DNA from: Stomoxys calcitrans | Taxonomy: Eukaryota > Arthropoda > Insecta > Diptera > Muscidae | Direction of reading: 5' to 3' | Assembly (NCBI RefSeq): GCF_963082655.1 | Contig: NC_081555.1 | Span: 180,584,151 to 180,648,150 of the forward strand | DNA: 64,000 nucleotides | Notes under the pieces: model-generated | Seen by the model: the letters and a program-made list of their open reading frames with translations, nothing else | Databases searched by the model: none | Told to the model about the DNA's origin: nothing | Part shown: piece by piece, positions 35,650 to 47,460 of the stretch | Position numbering within the stretch: position 1 is the stretch's first letter | Layout: each line of letters begins with the position of its first letter | Position numbers and translations under genes: made by a program

Positions 35650-36010
35650 TATTCAGAGGTTAGCATGTCCGCCTATGATGCTGAAGGCCCTGGTTCGAAT
35701 CCTGGCGAGACCATCAGAAAACATTTTGAGCGGTGGTTTTCCCTCCTAATGCTGACTACATTTGTGAGAAAATATTCGAATCCTGGCGAGACCATCAGAA
35801 AAAAAACGTTGAGCGGTGGTTTCCCTCCTACATTTCTGAGGTACTATGCAAGGTAAAACTTCTCTCCAAAGAGGTGTCGCTCTGCGGCACGTCGTTCGGA
35901 CTCGGCTGTAAAAAGAGGCCCCTTATCATTGAGCTTAAACTTGAATCGGACTGTAATCATTAATATGTGAGAAGTTTGCCCCTGTTCCTTAGTGCAATGT
36001 TCATGGGCAC
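35650..36010 (+). repeat. tRNA-derived SINE with internal duplication
   Basis: AGAGGTTAGCATGTCCGCCT, GGTTCGAATCCTGGCGAGAC (B box), the body with CTCTCCAAAGAGGTGTCGCT and GGACTCGGCTGTAAAAAGAG, and the 3' end CCCCTGTTCCTTAGTGCAAT. A segment of about 75 bases (from TTCGAATCCTGGCGAGACCA) occurs twice, at about 35694-35760 and 35777-35840, an internal tandem duplication. Confidence 0.85.
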
Positions 36011-36589
36011 AATTTCCAATTTGCAATATAGAAAATGTGGTAAATACTTTTACTATGAAAAAGTACTAAAACTTTAACAGCCTGTGAAACAGACACTTGA
36101 ACAATTTTTTATTCACTGTAATTTTTTTTTAGTGACAGACCAAAGGCTTTGGTGAGAAAGAATTCTCGCTCTAGTAATGCGAAAAAGATAGCCATTCGAT
36201 ACTGGGATGGAGGAATGCAGAGTTATTATTCAAAACGTCAGGATCACCGGAAAAGGGAATACAATTTTTTTTTATTTTTAAAATTTTTTACTTTGGTTTT
36301 TCGAAGGAACGTCCAGAGGAAATGCGAAGAATTCGGCACTCATAACAACTCTGTAATAAAAATGCAAATCGCGGATGAACATTCCATTGAGGAGCAGCAG
36401 GGATACTTCTCTCATATCAATGAGTGCTATCCAATACAAGTTTAAGCTCAATCCTTTCCTTCCTTATAATCTGTTTTTTATTGCCAAGTCCGAAGGGCCG
36501 CTCAAAAAAAATTTCTAATGTGCTAAGGAAAGGTATCGGGAGAAAAGGAGGGAGGAAAAAAGTCCATTCCACAGAAAGAAGAACGAAAT

Positions 36590-36720
36590 GGAAAGACTTC
36601 GCCTGAGTAAGAAACAAGCATCTGGAGCCGGTGGGTTACCAGCAGAACTATTTAAGAGCAGGAGTACATGTTGATGAGGCGTTTGCACTACCTCGTCTGC
36701 GCAATACAGATAGTAGAACT
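36590..36720 (+). mobile_element. Possible RTE reverse-transcriptase fragment
   Basis: The frame beginning CTTCGCCTGAGTAAGAAACA reads LRLSKKQASGAGGLPAELFK, which matches the RTE-clade block with AAGADGLPAELFK. It degenerates within 30 codons. Nothing recognised in 36011-36589 or 36721-37150. Confidence 0.5.
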
Positions 36721-37154
36721 GATATTTGAAGATTGAAACCACGCATTCTTTGAATCGTGGCCACGGAAGGTGAGGAAGCTGTTAGTCTCAACTACAAATT
36801 AAATGGCAATCATAGTATAATTTTAAGACGCATTCAATATGATTGCTATACAAGGAACCAATCCAATCTTCTAAGAGATCCAGATGTCGTACTGAGAGAG
36901 AATTTGCTTGCATCTTTATGGCAACACAAAAACAAGAGGATGTCAAAAATTGAGTCCAAGTTACCCGGGGGAACGTTCAACCCATCACAAGAGCGGACAT
37001 GTGATTGGGACAATTAAGGTCTTAAATGAATGTTATTCAAGAGTTCCGGCACATCCTAAAGAAACCCACAACGGACATGTAGGGCGATCAGAACAATATG
37101 GGATGTAAACGGAAGATCATTTAAAATAGGTTGCGCAACATACATAAACAATTA

Positions 37155-37275
37155 GCCCACGGAGGGCCCTTATCATTGAGCTTAAACTTGAATCGGACTG
37201 CACTCATTGATATGTGAGAAGTTTGCCCCTGTTCCTTAGTGGAATGTTCATGGGCGAAATTTGCATTTGCAGGTG
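37155..37275 (+). repeat. SINE 3'-end fragment
   Basis: GGAGGGCCCTTATCATTGAG, CTTAAACTTGAATCGGACTG, GTTCCTTAGTGGAATGTTCA and ATTTGCATTTGC are the 3' part of the SINE. The tRNA-like head is missing. Confidence 0.75.
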
Positions 37276-37870
37276 CTTGGGGGTCCGCTCCACTCTAAAA
37301 AACACCATGTGAGCCGGGTTCCATCGAAAAGTCTTAGAGAGTAGAATACAAATTTGACATCCAAAATTTGAGGCTCGAATTTTGTAGGCCGCTAGAACAA
37401 ATTGGGGTTCAAATGAAATGTCTTTTTGAGAAGAGTTCGAATTTGGAATTCAAAATTATGGGGCAAATATCTGGGGCAGCCCTATTCCCAAAAAACCCGC
37501 TTATAGACATGTTGTGCGATCTTGACAATATATGGTTTAAACGAATGGCTTTTAAAAGTCGATTACGAATTTGGCATTACAAATTTTGAGGCCAAATATC
37601 TAGACGGAAACCTCATGCCCATAATATCTCCTAGGCCGATAACGATAATAATATGGTTCTCAACTGAAAGGTACGAAACATATATTAATATTTGGGACCA
37701 AGTGTCTGCAGCCAAATGAATTGTCTTTCAAAGTAGAGTACGAGTTTGATATTTTAAATTCGGGGCCAAACGTCTGGGGCAGGTTCACTACCAAAAAAAC
37801 CCCTGAACAGATATATGGAACGAACGGGACAATATGGAGTTGAATGAAAGGTCTTTGGAAATATTGCTGT
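37276..37870 (-). repeat. Family C units, partial
   Basis: Phrases such as GGGTTCAAATGAAATGTCTT, AGAGTAGAATACAAATTTGA and CCAAATATCTGGGGCAGCC are the complement of family C units, repeating at about 120-130 bases. Confidence 0.6.
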
Positions 37871-38560
37871 GCCTGTATTTTTTCAAGCCTTTTCCCAAAA
37901 TTTCGAATCTTTTGTCTATAAAAATCCCCAATTTAAGTTGAATCTCATAAAAAAAGTCCCAATCTTTTCTGAACTATGATATCTTGACCTTGGAGTAGTT
38001 TTCTTCCAATGAGAGAAATATCTTCGCTGTTCCTAATAGGGCGTTCGTGTTCAAATTGAATCAGTTGCACTGAAGATATTATCCAATATAAAGATGCACT
38101 GTATATTTATCGATATAGTATACACGTATTGCCATGTACAGGTTTTACATAGAGTAAGTACTACGAGCAATGATTACAAATTTTAAAATAAAATAAAAAA
38201 AATTTAAACAAAAATTCTCCCCAATTTTAGATTTGGACTGGATTTTGACCACCATTTCCACCATCGAAATTGTGCATCCAACAAAATTCATCAGGCGAAT
38301 ATGTAGGCCGATCGGTACAACATTGAACTAAAATAAGAGTATTGTACGAAGTTGATAATTACGTTTGGAGTCGTGTGCCTGGAAGCCACTAAACCCCTAA
38401 ACAGATATGCATATAGGTCGATCGTGACAATATTGGACTCAAATTAAAGTAGTTGGGGAGATTAGTACAAATATTTAGAGATAGGATTCTACCGAGTGAA
38501 TTCCCATTGCGTGTGTATTTATTGGGTATTTACCCAATTTTTATAATTTCTTATTCTTTA
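37871..38560. other. Non-coding DNA with faint repeat traces
   Basis: Nothing coding; faint traces of family C-like units (GTAGGCCGATCGGTACAACA at about 38302). Confidence 0.4.
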
Positions 38561-38564
38561 TACA

Positions 38565-38960
38565 TAAACCTGACCTTTTGTTCTCATAAAATCAGACAAC
38601 TTCCACCGATCTAACAACTTTAAAACGTCTTGAGGCAATAATTGCTAATTTTTCATCCGATTTCGATGAAATTTGACACAGTGTCAAATTTCTAACCATT
38701 CTTGTCATATGTGCTCCAGATCGGGCCAAATTTGGATATAGCAGCCATATAGACCGACCGCCCGATTTCCCGATATAGAGTATTAAGGTCGTAAAACATC
38801 CATTTATTACCCGATTTCGATAAAGTTTGGCACAGTGAGTTCTGGACCGCATTTGACAGGATTGGGTAAGGGTCTACCATAACTTACTGTGCCGAATTTT
38901 CTCGAAATCCGATAAAAGGAGATCGGTCTATATAGCAGCTATACATAACTCTCCGATTTT
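38565..38960 (-). repeat. Partial type I family A units
   Basis: TTTCATCCGATTTCGATGAA, GATATAGCAGCCATATAGAC and CACAGTGAGTTCTGG phrases in the same orientation as 26140-27837. Truncated at both ends. Confidence 0.6.
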
Positions 38961-39009
38961 ATTAGATTAGAAGGTCAGGTTTATAGACAAAGAATGCGAA
39001 ATCATAAAA

Positions 39010-40372
39010 ATTTTCGGGCAGGCCGAACTTTGGACACCCACCACCTCAGGTAAATATGTAAACCACCTTTTGCCATAATCCGGTGAAAAAATCATAATTT
39101 ATGCCCCCATAGCAGCTTATTGAAATATGGTCCGATTTGCATCAAATTCGGCACGGATATTGAAAGGCCTTATAAGTAAAAGTCACTTTGTTCAATTATG
39201 TAGAACAAAATATTGGTCCTTTTGGTAGCTATATCCAAATATAGACCTATCTGAACCATATACCACACGGATGTCGAAAAGCCTAACATAAGTCACTGTG
39301 TCAAATTTCAACGAAATCGGATTAAAAATTTACCTTTTATGGGGCCAAGACTTTAAATCGAGAGATCGGTCTATGTGGCAACTAAATCCAAATCTGATCC
39401 GATCTGGGCCAGATTAAGCAGGGATGTTGAAGTGTACAGTACTCACTGTCCCAAATTTCGGCAAAATCGGACAATAAATGCGCTTTTTATGGGTCCAAAA
39501 CCTTAAATTTAGAGATCGGTCGATATGGCAGCTCTATCCAAATTTGGACCGATCCGAGCCAAATTGCAACTCACTGTCCCAAATTTCGGCGAAAGCGGAC
39601 AATAAATGCGCCTTTTATGGGTCCAAAACCTTAAATCGCGAGATCGTTTTATATGGCAGATATATCTAAATCTGGACCGATCTGAGCTAAATTAAAGAAG
39701 AATGTTGAAGGGCCTAACCCAACTCACTGTCCCAAATTCCGGCGAAGTCGGACAACGGGGCGCAAGACCTTAAATCGAGAGATTGGTCTATATGGCAGCT
39801 ATATCCAAATCTGGACCGATCTGTGCGATATTCCAGGAAGATGTCGAGGGGCTTAACTTCACTCACTGTACCCAATTTCGGCGACATCGGACAATAAATG
39901 CTCCTTTTATGGGTCCAAACCCTTAAATTGAGAGATCGGTCATATGGCAGCTTTATCCAAATCTGAAACGATCTGGGCCAAATTAAAGAGGGATGTCGAC
40001 TGGCCTATCACAACTCACTGTCCCAAATTTCAGCAAAATCGGATAATAAATGTGGCTTTTATGGGTCTAAGACCCTAAATCGGCGGATCGGTCTATATGG
40101 GGGTTATATCAGGATATAGTCCATCTTCGAACTTAACCTGCCTATGGACAAAAAAAAAGAGTCTGTGCAAAATTTCAGCTTAATATCTCTATTTTTAAAA
40201 ACTGTAGTGTGATTTCAGACAGACAGACGGACGGACATGGCTAGATCTTCTTGGATTTTTACGCTGATCAAAAATATATACACTTTATGGGGTCGGAAAT
40301 GGATATGTCGATGTGTTGCAAATGGAATGACAAAATGAATATACCCCCACCCTTTGGTGGTGGGTATAAAAA
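39010..40372 (+). repeat. Family A repeat with array of ~150-bp type I units, inverted relative to 26.1-27.8 kb
   Basis: The head (TTCGGGCAGGCCGAACTTTG, ACACCCACCACCTC) is followed by about six tandem units with ACTCACTGTCCCAAATTTCG, GACAATAAATGCGCCTTTTA and ATGGCAGCTATATCCAAATC. The tail is ATTTCAGACAGACAGACGGA, TGGCTAGATC, GAATATACCCCCACCCTTTG and GTGGTGGGTATAAAA. It is the mirror image of the array at 26140-27837. Confidence 0.9.
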
Positions 40373-43300
40373 TACCCATCTTTGGGTTATATATGGGTAA
40401 ATACCCGGGTATTTATCTAATTTTCCGGGTAAATACCTTTTGGGGTAATTACCCATTACCCACCTCTACAAATATCCCATCTGAATGAGATATAGTTTAA
40501 TAGGGAAGGGCCTTTGAGTTTTTACAAATGTTTTATCCGTATTCATTGCATGTGGTACTTGTATGACATGCGTTTTAAAGTAAAACACTAAAAAAAGTTT
40601 ATGATGAGGATCCATGGCCCTGAAAGCTTCAAAATATTGTATTTGAAGAAATCTCTTTTAGGGTGTAGGGAAGCAAATCGGGCAGCCTGTTTCAAACAAA
40701 TTAATGTGACTCAGTGACGATCGGTTGTTTTATAGAAATTATAGTTTTCTAGCACGGAGTATTTTGAAAATTATTTTATTTCAATGTATAGACGATCGTT
40801 TTAATGTGTTGGAGAATTTGATTAGCTCGTAAACCAATACAACGTTTGTGTACATCATTGGATGCTGCTGTGTTACTTTTGTTTGAAGGCCTCAAATACA
40901 AACGTATATTGGGAGGAAGCAACCCCTTTTGTTATGAGTTTTATTAAACTGCGAGTAAAGGATTCATAGTTCGTTCATCGTACATTCCAACGAATTTTTT
41001 AGAACAAGTTCATTATTTCAGTGAAGGAAGGTTTCTCTCGCTCCCAAAATCTATGAATGAATTTGCTTAGGCACACATGTTAGGCCACAGGTATAAAATG
41101 GATACAGTTGATTTGGTCCTCTGAGTTTTGATCGAGCGGAACAAAAGATTTAAAAATGACACGTTGAAAATGAGTTCCTTCGTTAGTGACAACGAGAAAC
41201 TAATTTGAGAGCCGTTTGGAGTTGAAATGCTTTGTGGAGGATTTTTGATTCATTTTTGTTTGTCGCTTGGTATTCTCCTTAGGCAGAAGACAATAGATAG
41301 ACTGGCGGCCCAACTACGTACAGACAGACAGACAGAGGCTGCCTGATCTCTTGTGTGATCATTAGATTTGGTTGGAACTTGTTCCTCGTCTTAGAAACCA
41401 AAATTCCCACACTCCCAGTTGAGTCGGAGACTGTTAGATGACGTAAAACCTACGCGTTTTAGCCATCGTGCAGAGGAAGTGCAGTGCAACAGAAAATTAG
41501 CCCAATTTTATGTGAGCCTCCGAAATGTCAGTTGCTTTGTTCTTCAGTGGCGTAGACGAGGGATAGATGGGCTGTTGGACGGACAAACTACCTGCAGCCA
41601 GAAAGTCTGGCAGTTGTAGACAACCCACCCATACGATGGACAGACAGAAAATCTTTGGTGTTTCCCAGCACAGAGGTTGTGTGTTCTTCTGTCCCCTGGC
41701 TGTCTGTCTATCTGTCTGAATGTCAGTCTATCCCTCTTTGCTTCGGCTACGTTGATTGCAGTTGATGTGGCTATTGTTTTATTCACTGGTCTCTAGGCTT
41801 AGGAAACGTAGAGTTGAATATGGGACGACCTGAATGCTGACTGGTAAATAAGCCTAATTTGTTCTATACCATTGGCATCAAAGCAATCAAAGATTCTGTT
41901 TTGATGCTCGCATAAAATGCATGAAATTGTCGGTCTTTGAGTAGTACATCAGAGGCAACCAAAGACTGGCTTAGGCCGCAGCTACTGAAATATTTACTTA
42001 CGCCTCGATTGCAATTGTGCGAGTACTTCATCAATTGCATTTGGAGCGTGAAATTTGTTTCGATCTGCATTTCAGACTTTGTTTTGATTTCAATTCGCCA
42101 TTGTTTGGCCATAGTCATTATCAGGAGCAAAGATCAATAGCAGCCACCACCAGCACCGCCACCATCACTTTCAAGGCACACTAGAGCGCAGTCTAAAAAA
42201 AGGCTGCATATCCTGCTGGAGGAAGTGTGAATGGCATAAAAAGGAAGTGATCGATGCTCAAATGAACTTCGATCTTGGCAACCTATCAAGGTTGAGTGAG
42301 TGTATGCTTAAGGATCAGGGGTTGCCGTTGTGTTGCGCAGGAAGCAATCATTATTTAATGCCACAATGAATTTATTGTCTGTCAACGTCTGGCATTGTTG
42401 TTGCTGTTTGCATTTGCTCTTTAACAATGGAATGAATTCCTTTATTCGCTTTTTTTCTCTTAATTTTTTCTAAAGTAATTGTTTATTATTATTGATTTTG
42501 TTCGAGGCATTTCCAATTCCCATCAGGTGTAGCGGAGCAGTTATTCAGTCATTCAGTCACTCAGTCATCGACAGCTACATTTCTAATGATCCACGTCCGT
42601 GTGTGTCTTGCTGTGTTGTGCATTTGATTGCGATGATTGCTCGAAATGATCGCTGACAATGGATATCTCTCGAATCAATCATTGATTTGTTGTGATGATT
42701 CAGCTTTTAATTAGCTAAGTACGAGTAATTGTCGTGGAAATGTTGTCATGGCCCAAAGAAAAGAACAAATTAAATGTCATGTAATTTTGTCGCTTTGCTC
42801 TGGCCATGACTGGACAACAAGGAATTACGTTTTTCATTGTATCCATCAAGAAACTTTCAAACGAACGAATAAAGAAAAATTAGCTTTAATTCAAGTCAAA
42901 TAACTAGACACAAGGCCAAGGGCGTAGCCGGTTTGCCGCCCTTCTAGTGAGGAGGGGTACACATTTTTTGATGCTAACCTAATGATTGACGAAGGAATTA
43001 GCTTTGTCCGGAGATGTTCTTGCACAGTTTTTAGATCTAATAGCAACCCAAACCTTATGTAAGTAAAGTAAAATTGTCTTAACTTCTGTTGAGTCGAATC
43101 TTTTATAGGACCATACTTTTTTTTTTAAATTTTTGGATAAGGTTTTACCAAAACTTTCCGGATATCGGGGGATGTGTTCATATAGGTTCGTCGAAGTGTG
43201 CTATAAAGGCTACATTGCAGAAATACAACAGCAATTGTTGCTTCCGAGAAAAGTAGCAATGGGAATTACTCTAATGTTGTCATGATATCGGGGAAGTAAA

Positions 43301-43629
43301 CCCAATAGAAAAACTTGCATCTAGAATATAATGCTAATTATGTAGATCGATGCTGAAGAATCCGTTAAGCCGTTAACATACGTTTTGAGATGGAGCTAGC
43401 CGAAAGAATGTTTGTATGGGTTTTTTACCTTGTAAATATAGAAAGTATTTGGCAAAATTTGGAGGGACTAGAACTTTTCGAATAATGTACGGGCAGTGCT
43501 AAATAGATATAGCGTGGAATAATATATAATTTGTGATTCAATACAAATAATGATTGAAACAATTAATTATTTAATTAAAAAACATAAAAGTTCAGTCAAA
43601 GAATTTATTAAAAAAAATCTCAAATTCAT
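40373..43629. other. Long stretch without recognised genes
   Basis: Mostly complex, apparently unique sequence. Short simple repeats include CAGACAGACAGACAG at 41321-41335 and TCAGTCATTCAGTCACTCAG near 42550. Near 42910, GGGCGTAGCCGGTTTGCCGC resembles a dispersed-repeat end. It may be an intron or regulatory DNA of a gene outside the window. Confidence 0.4.
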
Positions 43630-44005
43630 ATAAATCAAATATATAACCTCCACCATTTATGGCATTTGTCAAGTTATCTGCCCGATATCTCTTTATGGAC
43701 ACAATGGATATTGTATAAAAATTCCTGTGCTATTGGAGCTATACCAAGTTATGAACCGATTGGCTTAGCTGTTGGAGACCAAGTAGTCATTGTGCAAAAT
43801 TTCAGTCCAATTAAATAAGAATTGCTACCTTTAGTGGCTCAAGAAGTATTTAAAATCGGGAGATCGGTTTATATGGGAGCTATATTAGCTTATGGACCGA
43901 TACAGAAAATATATAATACGTGTGTTTAGAAAATTTAAGCCAAATCGGATAAAAACTGCGCCCTCTAGAGGCTAAAAAAGTATAATTGGGAGATCGGTTT
44001 ACACA
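43630..44005 (+). repeat. Family A repeat, truncated
   Basis: ACCTCCACCATTTATGGCAT and TTTGTCAAGTTATCTGCCCG (head), then GAAGTATTTAAAATCGGGAG and GCGCCCTCTAGAGGC. The tail is missing; it stops at another element whose start may be CACTCGGAGAAATTTGTTAG at about 44014. Confidence 0.65.
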
Positions 44006-44296
44006 CTCGGAGAAATTTGTTAGTAAAAACAGCACATATGTTTGCTGTTACAGCAGAAAGTCTGCTGAAAATGGGACAGCAGTAATTTGTTCCTAAAACA
44101 GCAAACATTTTCTGGTGTTTTTAAATTTTGAAATGTTAAAAAAAAACTCAAAAATTTCATAAATAATTTAAAAAAAATATTTCATCTTATCTTTTAATTT
44201 TACAAGCGTATAACATAAATTTTTTTCAATCTTTTACAATTTCCTAATTGTTAATCAAATTTAAATAAATGCAGACAATACCGCCCTGGACTAGAT

Positions 44297-45360
44297 ATTC
44301 ACACTGCGCCAAATCCTGGAAAAGACCCGAGAAGGACAAATCAACATCCACCATCTCTTTGTTGACTACAAAGCCACTTTCGATACCTCATTACGTTCAA
44401 AGGTATATCAAGCCATGTCTGAGTTTGGTATCCCTGCAAAATTAATAAGACTCTGCACGATGACACTTGCCGATACGCGTTCCTCAGTAAGAATAGGAAA
44501 GAATCGCTCCGAACCATTAAATACCAAACGAGGTCTCTATAATATCCTGCTGGAGAAGATTATACGAGATGCAGATGTGCTACTTGCCTATGCCGACGAC
44601 ATCGACATAAAAGATCGGTCACCGGAAGTAGTAACTGCAGCCTTTGAAAGAATCGAAAGAGAGTCAGTGCAAATGGGTCTGGCAGTAAATGGAGATAAGA
44701 CGAAATTAATGGTTTCAACTTCCAAAAAGCCTTGCACAACCGAGCAGATAAAGAAAATGGAGAAAGTTGGGAACTACAACTTTGAGATAGTCAATAACAT
44801 TATTTACCTCGGCACCTTAACCGAAACGAATGACACCAGTTTTGAGATAAAGCAAAGAATAATACTGGCAAACACATGCTGCTTTAGACTAAGTGAGCAG
44901 TTTAGAAACAAGGCAAGCTCTCGACAGACAAAGATTACACTATATAAGACAATGATTCTACTCGTGTTGTTATATGGTTCTGCGTCATGGGTGCTTGTGA
45001 AAGCAGATGAGGCAGTGCTTGGAGTATTTGAGAGAAAGATTTTTCGTAAAATATATGGACAAGTTTGCGTTAATGGAGAATATATATACGGCGAAAGCAT
45101 AGTTACACGCATCAAAATACAACGGCTGCGTTGCCTAGGTCATGTTGTCAGATGAAGAAGCTCCAGCAAAGAAGTCTTTTAAAGGCAAACACGGTGGTAC
45201 ACGCAAACCGGGAAGACCAAAAGCCCGATGGAAAGATCAAGTGGTGGGAGACACTTCGAAACTTAGTGTCAGAAATTTAGAATGAGCGCAGAAGATCGAG
45301 GCGTTTGGAACGCTATTCTACGTTTGGCTAGCGACAAATGTTGTGACATGTGACAAATTT
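44297..45360 (+). mobile_element. RTE-clade reverse-transcriptase relic
   Basis: From 44297 the frame reads FTLRQILEKTREGQINIHHL, then FVDYKATFD, MSEFGIPAKLIRLCTMTLAD and YADDIDI at about 44589-44609, the catalytic YADD motif. It runs open to 45155 and is followed by frame-shifted remains (KKSFKGKHGGTRKPGRPKAR near 45168). Compared with intact RTE elements, short blocks are missing before YNILLEKI and before LLAYADD, so the palm domain is damaged. No endonuclease domain is upstream; the copy is 5'-truncated and inactive. Confidence 0.85.
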
Positions 45361-46034
45361 TCTGTCATAGCCAATTAAAGTAAGTATACAAACATTTTGT
45401 CCACTATGAGGTGTTTGAGTTCGCCAACAAAAGCCGTCTGTGATTTACCAGTTATATACAAGTAAATAACGCTACATACGATTGAACTCTATCACAAATA
45501 ACTTTCTTTTTAAATAAACTCGGAAGCAAAGGCTTTCGATGGCTTTTTTACAATGTAAAGAGCTGTAAATAAAATAAATATCATGAAGCTGTCATTTTGT
45601 AGTTTGACAGAATTTCAACTCAATATTTAAATTTTCAAAGACTGTAGCGTGATTACAATTGACGAACACACGAACGGACCGACAGACACAAGGACATCGT
45701 TAAATCGTCTTAGAATTTTAAGACGATAAGAAGCATATACCATTGGGGTGTATACTTTGTATACTGAAAAAAATAAGTTTGATGATATCAGCAAATACTG
45801 CCTGCTGATTTTAAATTAAAAATTCTTTTCCTTTGAAAAATATAACTACAATATAAACTTTTTAAAATCTTAACGATAGGTAAGATATATCCTATACATT
45901 AATGTGTTTTTTTGAAAAATTTTGTCCGTTTAATAGCGCAAATATTTATAAATATTTTGTCTGCTTTTGTTTTAAATCTCTAAAATTTTATCAAAATGGA
46001 GAAAATTAGAAAAAATATGCACTACACATGCAAA
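45361..46034 (+). other. Non-coding DNA with family A 3' remnant
   Basis: 45605-45765 resembles the family A tail: GACTGTAGCGTGATTACAAT, ACGGACCGACAGACACAAGG, ATACCATTGGGGTGTATA. The rest is AT-rich. Confidence 0.4.
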
Positions 46035-46360
46035 TGCAAATTTGCAAATTTTGCCCATGAACATTCCGCTAAGGAACAGGGGCTAACTTCTCACATATCA
46101 ATGAGTGCAGTCTCGTTTAAGTTTAAGCTCAATGATAAGGGGCCTAATTTTAATTTGTAGCAGAGTCAGAACGGCGTGTCGCAATGGGACACCTCCTTGG
46201 AGAGAAGTTTTACATGGCATAGTACCTCACAAATGTTGCCAGCATTACGAGGGGAAAACCAACGCTGAAAATGTTTTCTGGTTGTCTCGCCAGGATTCAA
46301 ACCCAAACGTTCATCGTCATAGGCAGACATACTAACCTCTGCGCTATGGTGGCCTCCTTT
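46035..46360 (-). repeat. Near full-length tRNA-derived SINE
   Basis: Read on the minus strand: GGAGGCCACCATAGCGCAGA (A box), GGTTAGTATGTCTGCCTATG, GTTTGAATCCTGGCGAGACA (B box), then AACTTCTCTCCAAGGAGGTG, CTTAAACTTAAACGAGACTG and GTTCCTTAGCGGAATGTTCA. It adjoins a family A element. Confidence 0.85.
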
Positions 46361-46364
46361 TGTT

Positions 46365-47460
46365 ATACCCTCCACCATTGGATGGGGGTATACTAATTTC
46401 TTCATTCTGTTTGTAACTACTCGAAATATTCGTCTGAGACCCCATAAAGTATATATATTCTTGATCGTCGTGACATTCTATGTCGATCTAGCCATGTCCG
46501 TCCGTCCGTCCATCCGTCTGTCTGTCGAAAGCACGCTAATTTTCGAAGGGGTAAAGCTAGCCGCTTGAAATTTTGCACAAATACTTCTATTAGTGTCGGT
46601 CGGTTGGGATTGTAAATGGGCCATATCGGTCCATGTTTAGATATAGCTGCCATATAAACCGATCTTGGGTCTTGTCTTCTTGAGCCTCTAGAGGGCACAA
46701 TTCTTATCCGATTGGATTGAAATTTTGCACGACGTGTTTGTTACGATATCAAACAACTGTGTCATATATGGTTTAAATCGGTTCATAACCTGATGCAGCT
46801 GTCATATAAAACGATCTTGTGTCTTGACCTCTTGAGCCACTAGAGGGTTCAATTCTTATCCGATTTGATTGAAATTTTGCACGAAGTGTTTTGTTATGAT
46901 ATCCAACAACTGTGCCAAATAAGGTTCAAATCGGTTCATAACCTGATATAGCTCCAATATAAACCAATCTGGGATATTGACTTCTTGAGCCTCTAGAGGG
47001 CATAATTATTATCCGATTTGGCTGAAATTTTGGATGACGTATTTTATTATGACTTTCAACAACTGTGCCAAATAAGGTTCAAATCGGTTCATTACCTGAT
47101 ATAGCTGCCATATAAACCGATCTGGGATCTTAACTTCTTAAGCCTCTAGGAGGCGTAATTATTATCCAATTTAGAGGGCGTAATTCCCATCCGATTTAGC
47201 TGAAATTTGGCATGACGTTTTTTGTCATGACATCCAACAACTGTATTAAGTATGGTTCAAATCGGTCCATAACCTGATATAGCTGTCATATAAACGGATC
47301 TGGGATCTTGACTTCTTGAGCCTCTAGAGGGCGCAATTATTATCCGATTTGGCTGAAATTACAACGGTTTCTCCTATGACCTTCAACATCCGTGTCAAAT
47401 ATGGTCTGGATCGGTCTGTAGCCTGAAACAGCATCGGTCTATAGTCTCAAACAGTACAAC
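46365..47460 (-). repeat. Family A repeat, type II units
   Basis: Starts on the plus strand with TATACCCTCCACCATTGGAT and GGGGGTATACTAATTTC (inverted tail). About five units of 150 bases follow with TTCTTGAGCCTCTAGAGGGC, AATTCTTATCCGATTTG and ACCTGATATAGCTGCCATAT. Confidence 0.85.
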
